Shown here piece after piece: positions 8,472 through 18,768 of a stretch of 55,315 bases of DNA (position 1 is the first letter of the stretch; every line of letters begins with the position of its first letter). A model generated the notes under the pieces. It had not been told where the DNA came from. It worked only from the letters and a program-made list of their open reading frames with translations, and did no database searches. Source of the stretch: a virus; IMG/VR virus record IMGVR_UViG_3300020171_000034, positions 1 through 55,315 of that record; one strand, 5' to 3'. The position numbers were made by a program, and so were the translations under genes.

Positions 8472-9473
8472 ATGAATTACACATTTCAGAATTTACTTGA
8501 TGTTTACAAATTAAGACAAGCTAATCAAAATGTAAATTCAGGTATGGCTCGTCATCTTCAAGATGCTGTGCAACGACTTGCAATGAAAAAAATTGAAGCA
8601 GAGAGCGATGCTTTGATACAAGCACAGGGGCAGATTTACCAACAGAATGCTCAGCAATCTTTGCGAGATGCTCTTGCTCGTAAGTGGCAGAGAAAGATTG
8701 AAGGGGGAGCAAATGTGATGAGAAAGACTGGTGTTTCTCCTGAAGGTGTTGAACAGTGGACAGGTGCATGGCAAGAAGGTGCAACAGCTGAACCTTATGA
8801 ATATGAAGGAAAGATGCGTGTGCCAAAAACTCGTGCTGAAGAGTTAGCTGAAGTTCCTGATGAAGCACGGTGGGCTTATGAGGAATATATGGGAATCCCA
8901 CCAACATTTGGTCAAGAAGAACGAAAGATAAGAGCAACTGCAGGAATACTGAGGGAAACAAAGGAAGAGACAAGAAGGCACAATGTTGAAGTTGAAAAGC
9001 AGAAGGCTGAAGAGCTTGGGTATAGAAAGGAAGAACTTGGATATAAACGCACAGAACTGAAGGAAAAAGAGTCAAGGAAAATGAAAGCACAAATCTTCAA
9101 CATAGGAATGAAACAAACAGATGACTTTGAGAAGGCAATGGAAAAGGCTAAAGCTTCATTAGACCCAGAAAAGGGTCAGGATGATGCCCTTCAAGGTTAC
9201 TTGAACCAAATGCAAGCTCTTATAAATTTTGCGAAGACAGAATATGGATTTGAAGGGATTGAAAATGAAGACATCTTCGCTGAGTATTTTGCAAACTATG
9301 AAAAGAACAAAACAGGAAGGTGGGTAGAAAAGGACAAGGGTGCAGGAGTTTCTGGTGTTGAGGCAGGGAAGAAATACACCAAAGAAGACATAAAACGCTG
9401 GGCAATCCGCAACAGACAGGATGTAAAAGAAGCATGGAAACGTGCATCAGACGCAGGAATTTTAGAGGAGTAA
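8472..9473 (+). CDS. Coiled-coil internal virion protein
   Basis: ATG 8472 with a GGGGAG site is preferred over the GTG fifteen bases upstream. It encodes 333 mostly helical residues. Long charged stretches (about 140-220, rich in Glu, Lys and Arg with repeats such as EELGYKREELGYK) predict coiled coil. It lies between two other internal-protein candidates and is followed 15 bases later by the giant polyvalent protein. The role as an ejected core protein is inferred from context. Confidence 0.5.
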   Translation: MNYTFQNLLDVYKLRQANQNVNSGMARHLQDAVQRLAMKKIEAESDALIQAQGQIYQQNAQQSLRDALARKWQRKIEGGANVMRKTGVSPEGVEQWTGAWQEGATAEPYEYEGKMRVPKTRAEELAEVPDEARWAYEEYMGIPPTFGQEERKIRATAGILRETKEETRRHNVEVEKQKAEELGYRKEELGYKRTELKEKESRKMKAQIFNIGMKQTDDFEKAMEKAKASLDPEKGQDDALQGYLNQMQALINFAKTEYGFEGIENEDIFAEYFANYEKNKTGRWVEKDKGAGVSGVEAGKKYTKEDIKRWAIRNRQDVKEAWKRASDAGILEE

Positions 9474-9488
9474 CCCAAAGGAGAAAGA

Positions 9489-12400
9489 ATGGGAACTTTT
9501 GAAGAGCTTGATGAGTTGCTGGGGAAAGCACCTGTCTTACAACACGTTTCTGGTGAAAAGGATAGACTTGATGATGTGATGCAAGGGTTGATGCAAGCAA
9601 GCCAAAGCGGATTTTTTGGTAAAGCCACCAAACAACTTTATTCTATCCCTATTGGTTTTGCTGCAACCATCAATGATATTCTTGGGTATAATGAAGGAAG
9701 AGATTTTTGGCTGAACAAATACAAAACAATAAATCAAATTCCCGACAAAGGAATATCTTTAGCAGAGTTTAAAGCTTTGCCTGATGTGGAAAAGGACAGA
9801 TTTTTTAGTGCCATAGAAGATGTGCGTAGAACCGCAAGTGCAAAACCTCCTCGTGATGAACAATGGGGGGAAGAGTTAATAAAATGGAAAAAAGGTCTTT
9901 TGCGTCCTGAAATTGGTGATTCTGACATTACTGCAATTCTTAAAAAAGGATTAAAAAAACCTGTAGATGTAATTGATGAATTTATATCTGGTTTTGCAGG
10001 CACAACCATTGGTGCTTTGGCTGGGACAGTAAGTCGTTTTACTGAAGGAAAATATGGAAAAGAACTTGCAAACAAAGTTGAGAACTTTCAATCCTTAATG
10101 TCTTCTGATGACCCAGACTTTTTTACAAAATTATCTAATGCTTTGGGTTCAGTGTATGGTTTTTATGTGCCTGGTTTAGCAATCGCCAGGACAGCATCAG
10201 CATTTAAAGCTATTTCTCCAACCACCGCAAACTGGCTGGGTGCTGGAGGTGCAGCAATAATGGAAGCAGGGGCTGAAGGAGGGTTTGTTTTTAATGATGT
10301 TCTTGATAAAACAGGAGATGTGGAGAAAGCAAAAAAAGCGGCAGATGAAACTTTCATGACCAATGTTGGTGTAATCGCAATTACGAACAAACTTGGGTTG
10401 TTTGGTGATACAAAGAGTGTTACAAAAAAACTACTCAGTTCTTTTGTGTCTGAGGGTTTTCAAGAAGCTACACAGGACATAATTCCTGCTGTTGCAAAAC
10501 GAGAACCCCTTGATGTAGAAAGTATCAAAGAGTCTGCTTTTTATGGTGGTCTTGCTGGAGGACTTGTTGGAGGAATTTCACAACGCATTGAAAACAAATC
10601 TCAGTTAATTGTTGAAAACAGGGCTCGGTTTTCAGAAGCAGAATCTATTGCATTTAGAAAATCTTTAGCAGAAATTGTTGCCAAGATAAAACCAGAAAAC
10701 GATACACAAAAACTTGTGATTGGGCTTGCTTCGGATGCTTTGGAACAAGGGAATGTTGCAGAAGCATCTAAACTTATAAACCAAATTGTTTCAAAACTCC
10801 CAGATGAACAAAAACAAGAACTTGCAGAAGATGCCACTTATACAGAACATCTTGTGGAAGAAATGCAGAAGGTTGAAGCTGAGATAGTTGAAGAACAAGA
10901 AGGTCTGAAGATGAAGGAAGAGGAAGAGGTTTATCAGAAACCTCTCTGGCTTGTGGAAGAAATGCAGAGGCAGAAGGAGATAAGGGAAGCTGGCGTTGCT
11001 GAGCCTGCCGAGCCAGAGGCATTGCCAGAGGGGAAGCCTGCCCCGCCAGCCTTGTTGCCAGCAGATCAGACAGATTTATGGTTTAGGGAAGGGTTAACTG
11101 AAGAAGGTTGGACATTGAAAAAAGCACTGGATAAAAGGATATTAGCAAATCTTGAAGCCAACAAGCCTATGTATGCTGGATTCACTAAAGAAGAACATGC
11201 ATTTGATTCCACAGCAAGCAGATTGTTAGCAAAACAGGGAAAAGTGCAGGACAGGATAATTGCTAATATATCTGGGAATAGACCTCTATTCTTTAAAGTA
11301 GAAATTGAGGATGTAAGATATGTATTTGATGAAGCAAGAACTAAGGCAAGGATTCAGGCTTTAGCTGTTTTTGAAGGTAAACCCTTTGCTGAGCAAGTTT
11401 CCATTGCTTTGCAAGGAGGTAATATAACAAAAGCAGTTGCAGATGAGCTATTAAAGCCAGCCCCATTGCCAGAGGAGAAGGTAGGGATATCTGAAATAAC
11501 AGCAGCAATGCCCTTTCAGGAAGTGAAAGGTCAGCCTGGGGAAGCCAAGCCTTCTATTGAACAAGTAGAAATAGATTCTGCAACAGATGGAATTGATATG
11601 GCTGCGGAAGCGCTTTTCCGTGGAGAAAAAACAAACGAAAGAGGAGAACGTGTATCTATTTCAAAAAATGATGCTTTAGCAGAAATTCAAAATGCTTTAG
11701 AAAGAAAAGCTGATTTTGTTGATTGGAGTGCTGATTCTCAAGAAAGTGCAAGACAAACAAGAATACTTGAAAAAGTTAATAAAATTTTAAAAACATCCTA
11801 TAAAAATTATAATGAAATTCCTGATAATATTCAAATTTATAGAGGAATGGAAAAAACAAGAAAATTAAGAAATTTTGAGAACTACACTTTAGATAAAAAA
11901 ATTGCACAAAAATTTGCAGGACAAGATGGTATTGTAAAAGAGTTTTCTATTCATAAAGACAATATACAATGGGCAAATAAAGATTATATAGGGTTTTCTG
12001 AAGGAGAAATTTTTGCTTATAAAAAAGATGTTAATAGGTTACCTGAAGAAGAAGCCAAGCCTACTGTCCCACAAATTCCTGCTGACATTATAAAACAAGC
12101 ACAAGAACTCCTTATTCCAATTAAAGATAAAACTCCAGAGGGACTTATAAAAGAAATCATTGCTAAAAGAGCTGAAGTGGAGAAAGCTGAACCAGGGATT
12201 CCAGACAAAGGAGCACTTCTTTCCAAGTTAAGACCTCTTATTGATAAAATCTTCACAGATAAAAAAGGACATATCGAAAGTGAAAGAGAGAGCCACTTTG
12301 CAAGACTATCCAGATACAGCCCTGAAATGCTTTCCACGACAATCAGGAATATGCAAGAGCATTATAGGGATGAGGTGAAAGAGATAAGAGAGGAAGAGAA

Positions 12401-15400
12401 ACAGGCTTTACTTCAGGCAAAAATGGAAGAGAAGGCTGAAGAAGCCGAAGAAGGTGAGGAGTTTCAATCTCCTGACCGAGACCTGTCAAAGCTGGGGGAA
12501 GATAAGTTAAAGGGTGCTCTTCCCAAGTCTGCATCTCAACAAATAGAGTCAAATCCTGGTATGAGTAAGGAGGGGTGGACAGGTTATATTGAAAGGAATT
12601 TCCCAAACATTGCAAAAAGCCATATTGAAAAGATGTGGGATGATGCACATGGGAAGTATGAACAAGAGACTGGAATTTATGAGAAAGCAACCCTTGAACA
12701 CCACCTACAAAACACTCTTGACCAGTTTGGGAAAGAACTTCATGAGTCTACAGAAGGAGACCTCAATATTGCTCTGAAGAAGATTGCTGAAGTAGACGTT
12801 CCCATTGACCCAGATGTTGCAGTTAAGAGCAAAGACTACGATGATTATGTAGAGCGAATGAAGCATGAAAAACCTGGGGACTACGCAAAAAAGATAAGAG
12901 ATACAGTTAAAACTGGAAAAGATTTGCTTCCTCATTTGAAAGACAGTCCTGATGAAGCTACCAGTGAATATGGTAGAGCATTGTTTAACTCTTCTGATAT
13001 AAGTGCGTGGCTTGAAAGTGTCAATGTAAAAGTCAATCTTTTTGCAGCCCTAAAGAAAAGGTCTCTGTATTACACAGATAAAAGTGGTGTAAAATGGATT
13101 GAACTAAATCTTCCACAAATCTTACAAAAGCACACAATAGTGAAAGAGATACATCATGAAATTAACCATGCCTTGTTGGTTGAAAAGATGAAAGACCCCA
13201 AAGTGAGAAAAGCTTTCATCCCAATCTTTGACCAATATCTTGCAACCTTCTCACCTGAAGAAGTGAAAACAATAGAGTGGATGAGAGAACATGATGGAAG
13301 TGTTCACCCAACCATGAAAGACCAGTCTGGATTAAATGACCTTTTTTATTCTGCACAGAGTTTGGATGAACTTGCTGCTATGGTATCAGAAAGTGAGGCT
13401 CTTCGGAACTATCTAAGTGGAGTAAAGTATGTTCCTTCAGTGGGGGAAAAGCCTGGTGTGGTGATGTCACTTCTTACAAAGTTCTGGAACATAGTAAAAG
13501 CAAAAGTGTATGGAAATGCCCCAGGGATTGATGCTTCATTACTTGAGGTTTTACTATCAAGAACAGCAGAAGTTATGGAAATGCCAGCACCGTCAGAAGT
13601 CAAGCCTGGGAAGGTTGAAGCGAAAGCCCCACCACGAGTTGAGGATATGCTTGATGTGGTGTCAGAAATGACTGGGGAAGCAAGGTTTAGTGGTAAGAAT
13701 CTGTTAAAAGACACTCAACCGCCTGTTTGGGATAAGCACTTATCAACTGTTACAGAAGCCATGTATGCAATTTCAAGGTCTGCACACAGGGCATCATTTC
13801 ATGCAGCAAACATGATAAACAAGTTTATACGAAAAGAAGGTATTTCTGATGCAGTCACAAAGGTTGTGGTTGATAGTGATGCTGCTGGTGTTTTAACTGG
13901 ATATGAGAATCTTTCTCCTTCGGATAAAGTTAAACATGATGCGATAAGAAGCACATTTGACTTTGTAATCAGAGATTATATGAAAAGACTTTATGTTGAT
14001 GATGCTATGTATAGACTTGGAAAGCAGGAAGGGCGTGTGGTAACATCTGAAGAAAAGAGCAGGATTGTTAAAGAAGCTGATGATTTTATCAACAAACATT
14101 ACACAGAGAACTACTATCCACGATTTAGGTTTGGTAATCAGGCTTTAGTCATAAGAGATGAGAAGGGAAAAACCATATCGTTTAGTTCTCACGACAGTGC
14201 CAGAGAACTGAATAGGGTCTTAACTAATTTTGAGCAGACAATGAAGGGATTGCAGAAGTATGATGAGACTGGTAATCAAACCACTCCAACATTTCAACAC
14301 TTTGATGTAAGACAAAAGTTCACAGATTTTTCAGCTATAATGTTTGCGGTAAGTAATGCTCGTGTTCTTGAAAACATTTTGGCAAAGCATGATGCAACCT
14401 CACAGGATATAAAGAAACTTATGAGTCTTGTCGGCACAGAGTATTTGAAGAAATGGGCTGGAGGGAGATTTGCACATAGGCAGGAAACTGTAACCCCAGG
14501 ATATGACACAGATATTGCTAAGTCTATTCATCGTTATATAGAATCAATGCCAAAAGCTATGGCAAAGCACTTCATGGCTGCAAGGGTTGCGGATGCGGTT
14601 GCAGAGCTTCCTTTTGAGTTACAGGAAAGGGGTCAGGATATTGTTGATTTTTATAATGGGAAGAAGTGGAGAGAAGGAAGGGTTAACATTGCAATAAGAA
14701 CAGCGTTGTTTGCTTATTACATGATGCTTAAGCCTGTAACAGGTTTAATAAATGCGACCCAGCGATTTATTACAACCGTTCCACGTGCCTTCAAGGATTA
14801 TGGAATGGAGGGAATCCAGGCTGCTCACAGGGCACAAATGAAAGAGATAAACTTTTATAAACTCCAGCTTAAACAATCAAACTTTAACATCTTCAAACCA
14901 AAACCTTCATTTGAAGTTCTTGATGATTTTAATGAGATTAGTTATGGAGACAAACTTATTTTAAAGAATCTTATTGCAGAAGGGGTTATATCTCCTGTGC
15001 GAACGCACGAAATTGTGGAAGAATCAAAGATTGGGAAGATTGTAGGATTCTTTATGGCACTCACAGAAAATTCTAACAGGTTGATGTCTGCATTCACAGC
15101 GTTGGACATAGGACACATGAAAGGGTTGAAGGGACAGGAGTTGGAAACCTATGTAAGAGAGTTTACAAATGGAACTCAATGGATATACGATAAAGCCAAC
15201 AGAGCACCACTGACACGAGGGAAACTTGCTCCGGTTATGCTTTTTAAAAGTTTTGTGCTGAATGATATGAACTTTGTGAAGGACTTATACCCAAACAAGA
15301 AAGCTTTTGGGATGGCTGTTGCAGCAAGACTCTCTCTTGGTGGGGTTGGTGGAATATATGGAGCAGGAGCATTTATGGCTGTTTTAGATTTTGTGATGAA

Positions 15401-16034
15401 ATCCATTCTTGGTGATGATGATTGGGAGCTTGATAAAAAAGAATTTAAAGATAAGTTCCCAAGAGTGATTATACATGGACTTCCATCTCTCATTGGCATT
15501 TCAGGTTCATCTATGTTTGGTTCTTCAGAACTCTTTGGAACAGCAATGACACCTCCATTCACAGCATGGTGGAGGGTTGGGAAGGAGTTTGGCACAACAA
15601 CAGGAGTTCAACCAGAAACATGGAGAAAAGTCCTTCCTTCTCAGGCAAAGCATTTCTGGCGACTGAACCTCAAGGATAGGTTTCAGGATGAAGACATCAA
15701 GCAACTTCCTGTGGAGATTAGGAAAAGAGTGCTGTTCTTGTGGAAAGACACACCAAAAGAGCAGCAAACGTGGGAGAAGGTTATTGATATAATTGGTTTT
15801 GCTACGGAGACCCCAGCACAGTTTTATGAGGCAGTGCATGCAATAAAGGAAACAGGAAGAATTGTGAGGGCAAGAAAAACCCGACTTGCGAGGAAACTTG
15901 CAGATGCATTATATGAGAAAGATAAGGAGAAGGCTGCAGAGATAAGGAAAGAGATGAAGGAGAAAGGATACATCATCTCCCCTACCTCAGTAACAAGGTT
16001 CAGGAGAAGGAGGAGGTATGCAGAAGAGGAATGA
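9489..16034 (+). CDS. Giant polyvalent internal virion protein with ART-like and zincin-like domains
   Basis: This protein has 2181 residues. Hydrophobic Gly/Ala patches occur near 165-185, 225-240 and 351-365. A Pro/Glu-rich linker lies near 500-520. Residues about 720-850 look like an ADP-ribosyltransferase: YRG with R785, a YTLDKKIAQKFAG segment in the STS position, and an ExE pair E838/E840. HExxH occurs at 1223-1227 (HEINH), a zinc-metallopeptidase motif. From about 1390 to the end it is helical, with a Gly-rich membrane-active stretch near 1940-1975 and a basic RRRRR end. This is the 'polyvalent protein' architecture, injected with DNA to act on host targets. It ends the plus-strand internal-protein block. 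Catalytic activity is inferred. Confidence 0.75.
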   Translation: MGTFEELDELLGKAPVLQHVSGEKDRLDDVMQGLMQASQSGFFGKATKQLYSIPIGFAATINDILGYNEGRDFWLNKYKTINQIPDKGISLAEFKALPDVEKDRFFSAIEDVRRTASAKPPRDEQWGEELIKWKKGLLRPEIGDSDITAILKKGLKKPVDVIDEFISGFAGTTIGALAGTVSRFTEGKYGKELANKVENFQSLMSSDDPDFFTKLSNALGSVYGFYVPGLAIARTASAFKAISPTTANWLGAGGAAIMEAGAEGGFVFNDVLDKTGDVEKAKKAADETFMTNVGVIAITNKLGLFGDTKSVTKKLLSSFVSEGFQEATQDIIPAVAKREPLDVESIKESAFYGGLAGGLVGGISQRIENKSQLIVENRARFSEAESIAFRKSLAEIVAKIKPENDTQKLVIGLASDALEQGNVAEASKLINQIVSKLPDEQKQELAEDATYTEHLVEEMQKVEAEIVEEQEGLKMKEEEEVYQKPLWLVEEMQRQKEIREAGVAEPAEPEALPEGKPAPPALLPADQTDLWFREGLTEEGWTLKKALDKRILANLEANKPMYAGFTKEEHAFDSTASRLLAKQGKVQDRIIANISGNRPLFFKVEIEDVRYVFDEARTKARIQALAVFEGKPFAEQVSIALQGGNITKAVADELLKPAPLPEEKVGISEITAAMPFQEVKGQPGEAKPSIEQVEIDSATDGIDMAAEALFRGEKTNERGERVSISKNDALAEIQNALERKADFVDWSADSQESARQTRILEKVNKILKTSYKNYNEIPDNIQIYRGMEKTRKLRNFENYTLDKKIAQKFAGQDGIVKEFSIHKDNIQWANKDYIGFSEGEIFAYKKDVNRLPEEEAKPTVPQIPADIIKQAQELLIPIKDKTPEGLIKEIIAKRAEVEKAEPGIPDKGALLSKLRPLIDKIFTDKKGHIESERESHFARLSRYSPEMLSTTIRNMQEHYRDEVKEIREEEKQALLQAKMEEKAEEAEEGEEFQSPDRDLSKLGEDKLKGALPKSASQQIESNPGMSKEGWTGYIERNFPNIAKSHIEKMWDDAHGKYEQETGIYEKATLEHHLQNTLDQFGKELHESTEGDLNIALKKIAEVDVPIDPDVAVKSKDYDDYVERMKHEKPGDYAKKIRDTVKTGKDLLPHLKDSPDEATSEYGRALFNSSDISAWLESVNVKVNLFAALKKRSLYYTDKSGVKWIELNLPQILQKHTIVKEIHHEINHALLVEKMKDPKVRKAFIPIFDQYLATFSPEEVKTIEWMREHDGSVHPTMKDQSGLNDLFYSAQSLDELAAMVSESEALRNYLSGVKYVPSVGEKPGVVMSLLTKFWNIVKAKVYGNAPGIDASLLEVLLSRTAEVMEMPAPSEVKPGKVEAKAPPRVEDMLDVVSEMTGEARFSGKNLLKDTQPPVWDKHLSTVTEAMYAISRSAHRASFHAANMINKFIRKEGISDAVTKVVVDSDAAGVLTGYENLSPSDKVKHDAIRSTFDFVIRDYMKRLYVDDAMYRLGKQEGRVVTSEEKSRIVKEADDFINKHYTENYYPRFRFGNQALVIRDEKGKTISFSSHDSARELNRVLTNFEQTMKGLQKYDETGNQTTPTFQHFDVRQKFTDFSAIMFAVSNARVLENILAKHDATSQDIKKLMSLVGTEYLKKWAGGRFAHRQETVTPGYDTDIAKSIHRYIESMPKAMAKHFMAARVADAVAELPFELQERGQDIVDFYNGKKWREGRVNIAIRTALFAYYMMLKPVTGLINATQRFITTVPRAFKDYGMEGIQAAHRAQMKEINFYKLQLKQSNFNIFKPKPSFEVLDDFNEISYGDKLILKNLIAEGVISPVRTHEIVEESKIGKIVGFFMALTENSNRLMSAFTALDIGHMKGLKGQELETYVREFTNGTQWIYDKANRAPLTRGKLAPVMLFKSFVLNDMNFVKDLYPNKKAFGMAVAARLSLGGVGGIYGAGAFMAVLDFVMKSILGDDDWELDKKEFKDKFPRVIIHGLPSLIGISGSSMFGSSELFGTAMTPPFTAWWRVGKEFGTTTGVQPETWRKVLPSQAKHFWRLNLKDRFQDEDIKQLPVEIRKRVLFLWKDTPKEQQTWEKVIDIIGFATETPAQFYEAVHAIKETGRIVRARKTRLARKLADALYEKDKEKAAEIRKEMKEKGYIISPTSVTRFRRRRRYAEEE

Positions 16035-16250
16035 TTATTTTCTCTCCTTCCACTTTAGAATTCCCCACAGGGCAAGTCCTGTGTAAATCACAAACAACAC
16101 CCCTTGTGCATAAAGTCCTACACTAAAATCAACAACAGCCCATGATGCGTTGGTGAAAGTCCAGATGTAGAAGCATTTTCGGTTATGGTGGATGTTGAGA
16201 ACCACACCATAAAGGCTTAATATTGTGAGAAGCCATGTTAAGGTTTGCAT
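16035..16250 (-). CDS. Small integral membrane protein
   Basis: This 71-residue protein is almost entirely hydrophobic and shows about three short helices: LTWLLTILSLYGVVLN, WAVVDFSVGLYAQGVLFVIY and LALWGILKW. The N..K.CFYIW.FTNASW pattern resembles small phage proteins likened to PnuC-type nicotinamide transporters, but it is far shorter than a transporter. Its stop codon abuts the stop of the giant plus-strand gene with no gap. It is the last gene of the minus-strand region. Confidence 0.6.
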   Translation of the reverse strand: MQTLTWLLTILSLYGVVLNIHHNRKCFYIWTFTNASWAVVDFSVGLYAQGVLFVIYTGLALWGILKWKERK

Positions 16251-16251
16251 T

Positions 16252-18411
16252 TTATTCCTTTTTTCCTCCTACAATTTTATAAAACCATATTCCTTTATCC
16301 TGATACTGCTCAATATGTTTCATATCAATTAAAGTTTTAAGCACAATGTCAATATCCTTCGGACTGATTTCCCTCCACACAGCCTTTAAAAGCTGCTCTC
16401 TACTCACCACCTTAAGGTCAGAGATACATTGCAACATAAAGTCAATGTCAGGTGCATGAACACTTCTTCCTGCTGAGCCAAAGGCATTAACCATTTTTTC
16501 TTCAAGCTGTTCTATAATGTAAAGAGCACTTTTAAGTTGGAGTTCTGTTATAATCTTATCATCACCAAAGCTTGCTGAGATGAGCATTGCAGCCTTCAAA
16601 AGATGGATGTGTTTCCTTTCATAATATCCTTCAAATCGCATATCTGAGGAAGTTTTGCGTGCACCTTTTTCATACCAATTTACATACCACCGTTCTCCTT
16701 CGTCTGACAGTGACATTTCTCCCTTTAACATTGAGATTCTTTCAAGGTCAGTGGTCAAATCAGCTTGGAGGTTCTTTTCATGTTTAGACAATCGTGGGAT
16801 TGCTTTACGATGTCTTGGTTCACTTTCAACAACAAAAATGATTCTGGAAGTAAACCCACCACCAATGGCGTTCATTGGCACACTTCCAACAAGCCACGCT
16901 GGGGTTGTTCCTCCAAGCAGGTTAAGCCATTCACCGTAGATAATGTCAGTGCCTTGGTTCTTTGTGCGGTATGTCCACTTTGGGTGGCAGTTTCCTGTTA
17001 TGGAAACTTTCCCTTTTCTTCGGATAACCATAGTCCTGTTGTCTGTGTTTATACACCAAACCTGTGCTTTTCCCTCTACAAATTGTCCTCTTACCTTTTT
17101 TGCGCCACCACCAAAACAGCTAAACTTTTTATGATTAAATGACATCATAATAGCATGTCTGCTTTTGTCTTTGTATGGTGTTGCATACGATGCCCAACCA
17201 TTCTTGACTGCAAGTGCTTGAAGTTCATCTACAAATTGCATGTTGTTCATTCCTACAGTTAGATTTTTGTTTGTTGGGGATATATGGTGTCCGTCTCCAT
17301 CAATAACAGCATTTAAAAAAATCCCGAATTGTCTTTGATTCATATCCTTTAACCACGAAGGAACATGCTTTACACCAAAAAGGCTTACATAAGGTTGAGA
17401 TTTTCCAATGTAAATTTGATACATATCTTCGGATGCAGTGACTATTTTGTCTTTTATAAGCTTTTTAGTTCCTGCTTTGTAGTTCAAACACATTGAGTAT
17501 TTAATCCCAAGCGAGTCAAGAAGTCTTGTTATTTTGTGCAACTTTGATTTTCGTTGATTTATTCCAATATTAGAATCACCAATGAAACCATCTGTGATAA
17601 CCCATCCTGCAAGTGCAATAATCTCATCAGCTATTCCTACACCCTCTGAAGGAAGAATTCCACTTAGTGGAATATGCCGTTCTGTTCCTATTCCTACAAG
17701 CTTTTCAGCATCTTTTAGAATATAGTCTTTAGACAAGCACCCACCACTTCTGGACTTATAAAGAACCTGGTGGGAAGGGGACATTAGTTGATTAACCGCA
17801 CGAGTTTGAAATAAAACCATTCTTTCAGCTTCTTTCTTGACAATAAAGTTGATTGGCATATACTCTAACACATCTGTCTGGATGTTTAAGGTCAATGCAA
17901 GGTCATCTTTATCTATTGTGTCTATAGACCTCCAACCATTGTTTGTAAGAATTTCTGTGTCGGTGGACACACAGTCATACAATGTAGTCAGGAGACTTAA
18001 AAGGTCAGTGTTATTTGTCCCAAGAAACACAGAAAGTTCTGGACTGATGATTGTAAGAGATGAATGGACATAGGGCTCTTTGTTGTCAAGTTCAATGGTT
18101 GTGGCAGAGTTAGCAATAGCTTTAATAAGAGCTTCACGGGTTGTTGCATCAGCACTAAACTTCACATCTTCAAGGTTGAATGCAAGGTTTGTGGCGATGT
18201 TCATGGCTGAGTTCTTTCTGCAACCAGGTGGACCAACAAGCACAACATACATGTTTGGATATACAGCAAAATGTCCCATGTTAACCCACACCTGCCTGCG
18301 AAGACAAGCAGCGATGACACTAAGCCCACACCAGAGGTGGTAAGAGTCAGGGGATTCGGCTTTTGCGGTGTATTCCCGATACGTATCTAACCAATTTTCA
18401 CACTTTCTCAT
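16252..18411 (-). CDS. DUF3987-type replication ATPase/helicase interrupted by an intein
   Basis: The 719-residue precursor has exteins 1-146 and 475-719 (391 residues after splicing). Before the intein, GPPGCRKNSA (60-69) is a Walker A-like loop with Asn where Ser/Thr is usual, and ISPELSVFL (about 122-130) is the likely Walker B region. After it come LLGGTTPAWL and GGGFTSRIIFV, the sensor and arginine-finger pattern of DUF3987 phage ATPases that act with or as replicative helicases. The neighbouring polymerase supports a replication role. The C-terminal region (about 645-715) looks like winged helix. Confidence 0.75.
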   Translation of the reverse strand: MRKCENWLDTYREYTAKAESPDSYHLWCGLSVIAACLRRQVWVNMGHFAVYPNMYVVLVGPPGCRKNSAMNIATNLAFNLEDVKFSADATTREALIKAIANSATTIELDNKEPYVHSSLTIISPELSVFLGTNNTDLLSLLTTLYDCVSTDTEILTNNGWRSIDTIDKDDLALTLNIQTDVLEYMPINFIVKKEAERMVLFQTRAVNQLMSPSHQVLYKSRSGGCLSKDYILKDAEKLVGIGTERHIPLSGILPSEGVGIADEIIALAGWVITDGFIGDSNIGINQRKSKLHKITRLLDSLGIKYSMCLNYKAGTKKLIKDKIVTASEDMYQIYIGKSQPYVSLFGVKHVPSWLKDMNQRQFGIFLNAVIDGDGHHISPTNKNLTVGMNNMQFVDELQALAVKNGWASYATPYKDKSRHAIMMSFNHKKFSCFGGGAKKVRGQFVEGKAQVWCINTDNRTMVIRRKGKVSITGNCHPKWTYRTKNQGTDIIYGEWLNLLGGTTPAWLVGSVPMNAIGGGFTSRIIFVVESEPRHRKAIPRLSKHEKNLQADLTTDLERISMLKGEMSLSDEGERWYVNWYEKGARKTSSDMRFEGYYERKHIHLLKAAMLISASFGDDKIITELQLKSALYIIEQLEEKMVNAFGSAGRSVHAPDIDFMLQCISDLKVVSREQLLKAVWREISPKDIDIVLKTLIDMKHIEQYQDKGIWFYKIVGGKKE
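16990..17973 (-). other. LAGLIDADG intein inside the replication ATPase
   Basis: This covers residues 147-474 of the precursor (328 residues). Splicing signatures are Cys147 with the CVSTDTEILTNNGW start block, an SPSH block near 211-214, and the C-terminal VSITGN with Cys475 as +1 residue. The usual penultimate His is Gly. Two LAGLIDADG-type motifs, ALAGWVITDGF (267-276) and FLNAVIDGDG (365-374), show an intact homing endonuclease. It sits between Asp146 and CHPKW of the ATPase, a conserved site. It probably spreads by cutting intein-free alleles. Confidence 0.9.
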
Positions 18412-18746
18412 TTTGCCTCATTGTCTTTTCCTTTTTGAAGCAAAGCTATGAGGTCTTCATAGTTTACACCTTCTATCATTTCAAGAAGGGCATTATCTTC
18501 TTCTTGTGTCTTGTTTGTATTAAGGTTCTGCATTGCAGTGTAGAATCGCCTGTCAGCGTCAACATGGGTAAACCAGCCATGAAGAAAACAATAAAGTTCT
18601 GAAAGACATTTGGAGCAGTTTATTTGAATGATTCTATATGCAGTTTCTGAGGATAATTTTGGTAAATCTCCTTCACGCTCAACAGTTGTTTTTGTGTCAA
18701 GTTCAACAATCACCTGGGTGTTTCCACAAATTTTACATTCAATCAT
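18408..18746 (-). CDS. Zinc-ribbon protein of unknown function
   Basis: This 112-residue protein has two cysteine pairs, CKIC near the N-terminus and CSKC near residue 45, suggesting one zinc ribbon. The C-terminus is acidic and helical. Its stop overlaps the ATPase start (ATGA), so the two are probably co-translated and it may be an accessory factor for replication. The family is not recognised. Confidence 0.6.
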   Translation of the reverse strand: MIECKICGNTQVIVELDTKTTVEREGDLPKLSSETAYRIIQINCSKCLSELYCFLHGWFTHVDADRRFYTAMQNLNTNKTQEEDNALLEMIEGVNYEDLIALLQKGKDNEAK

Positions 18747-18768
18747 TTAAACGCTTTCCTTTCTTTTT

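Noticed and set aside
9489-16034. Antisense open frames within the giant gene
   Set aside because: They are rich in residues expected from the reverse complement of a helical, charged protein and have no ribosome sites.
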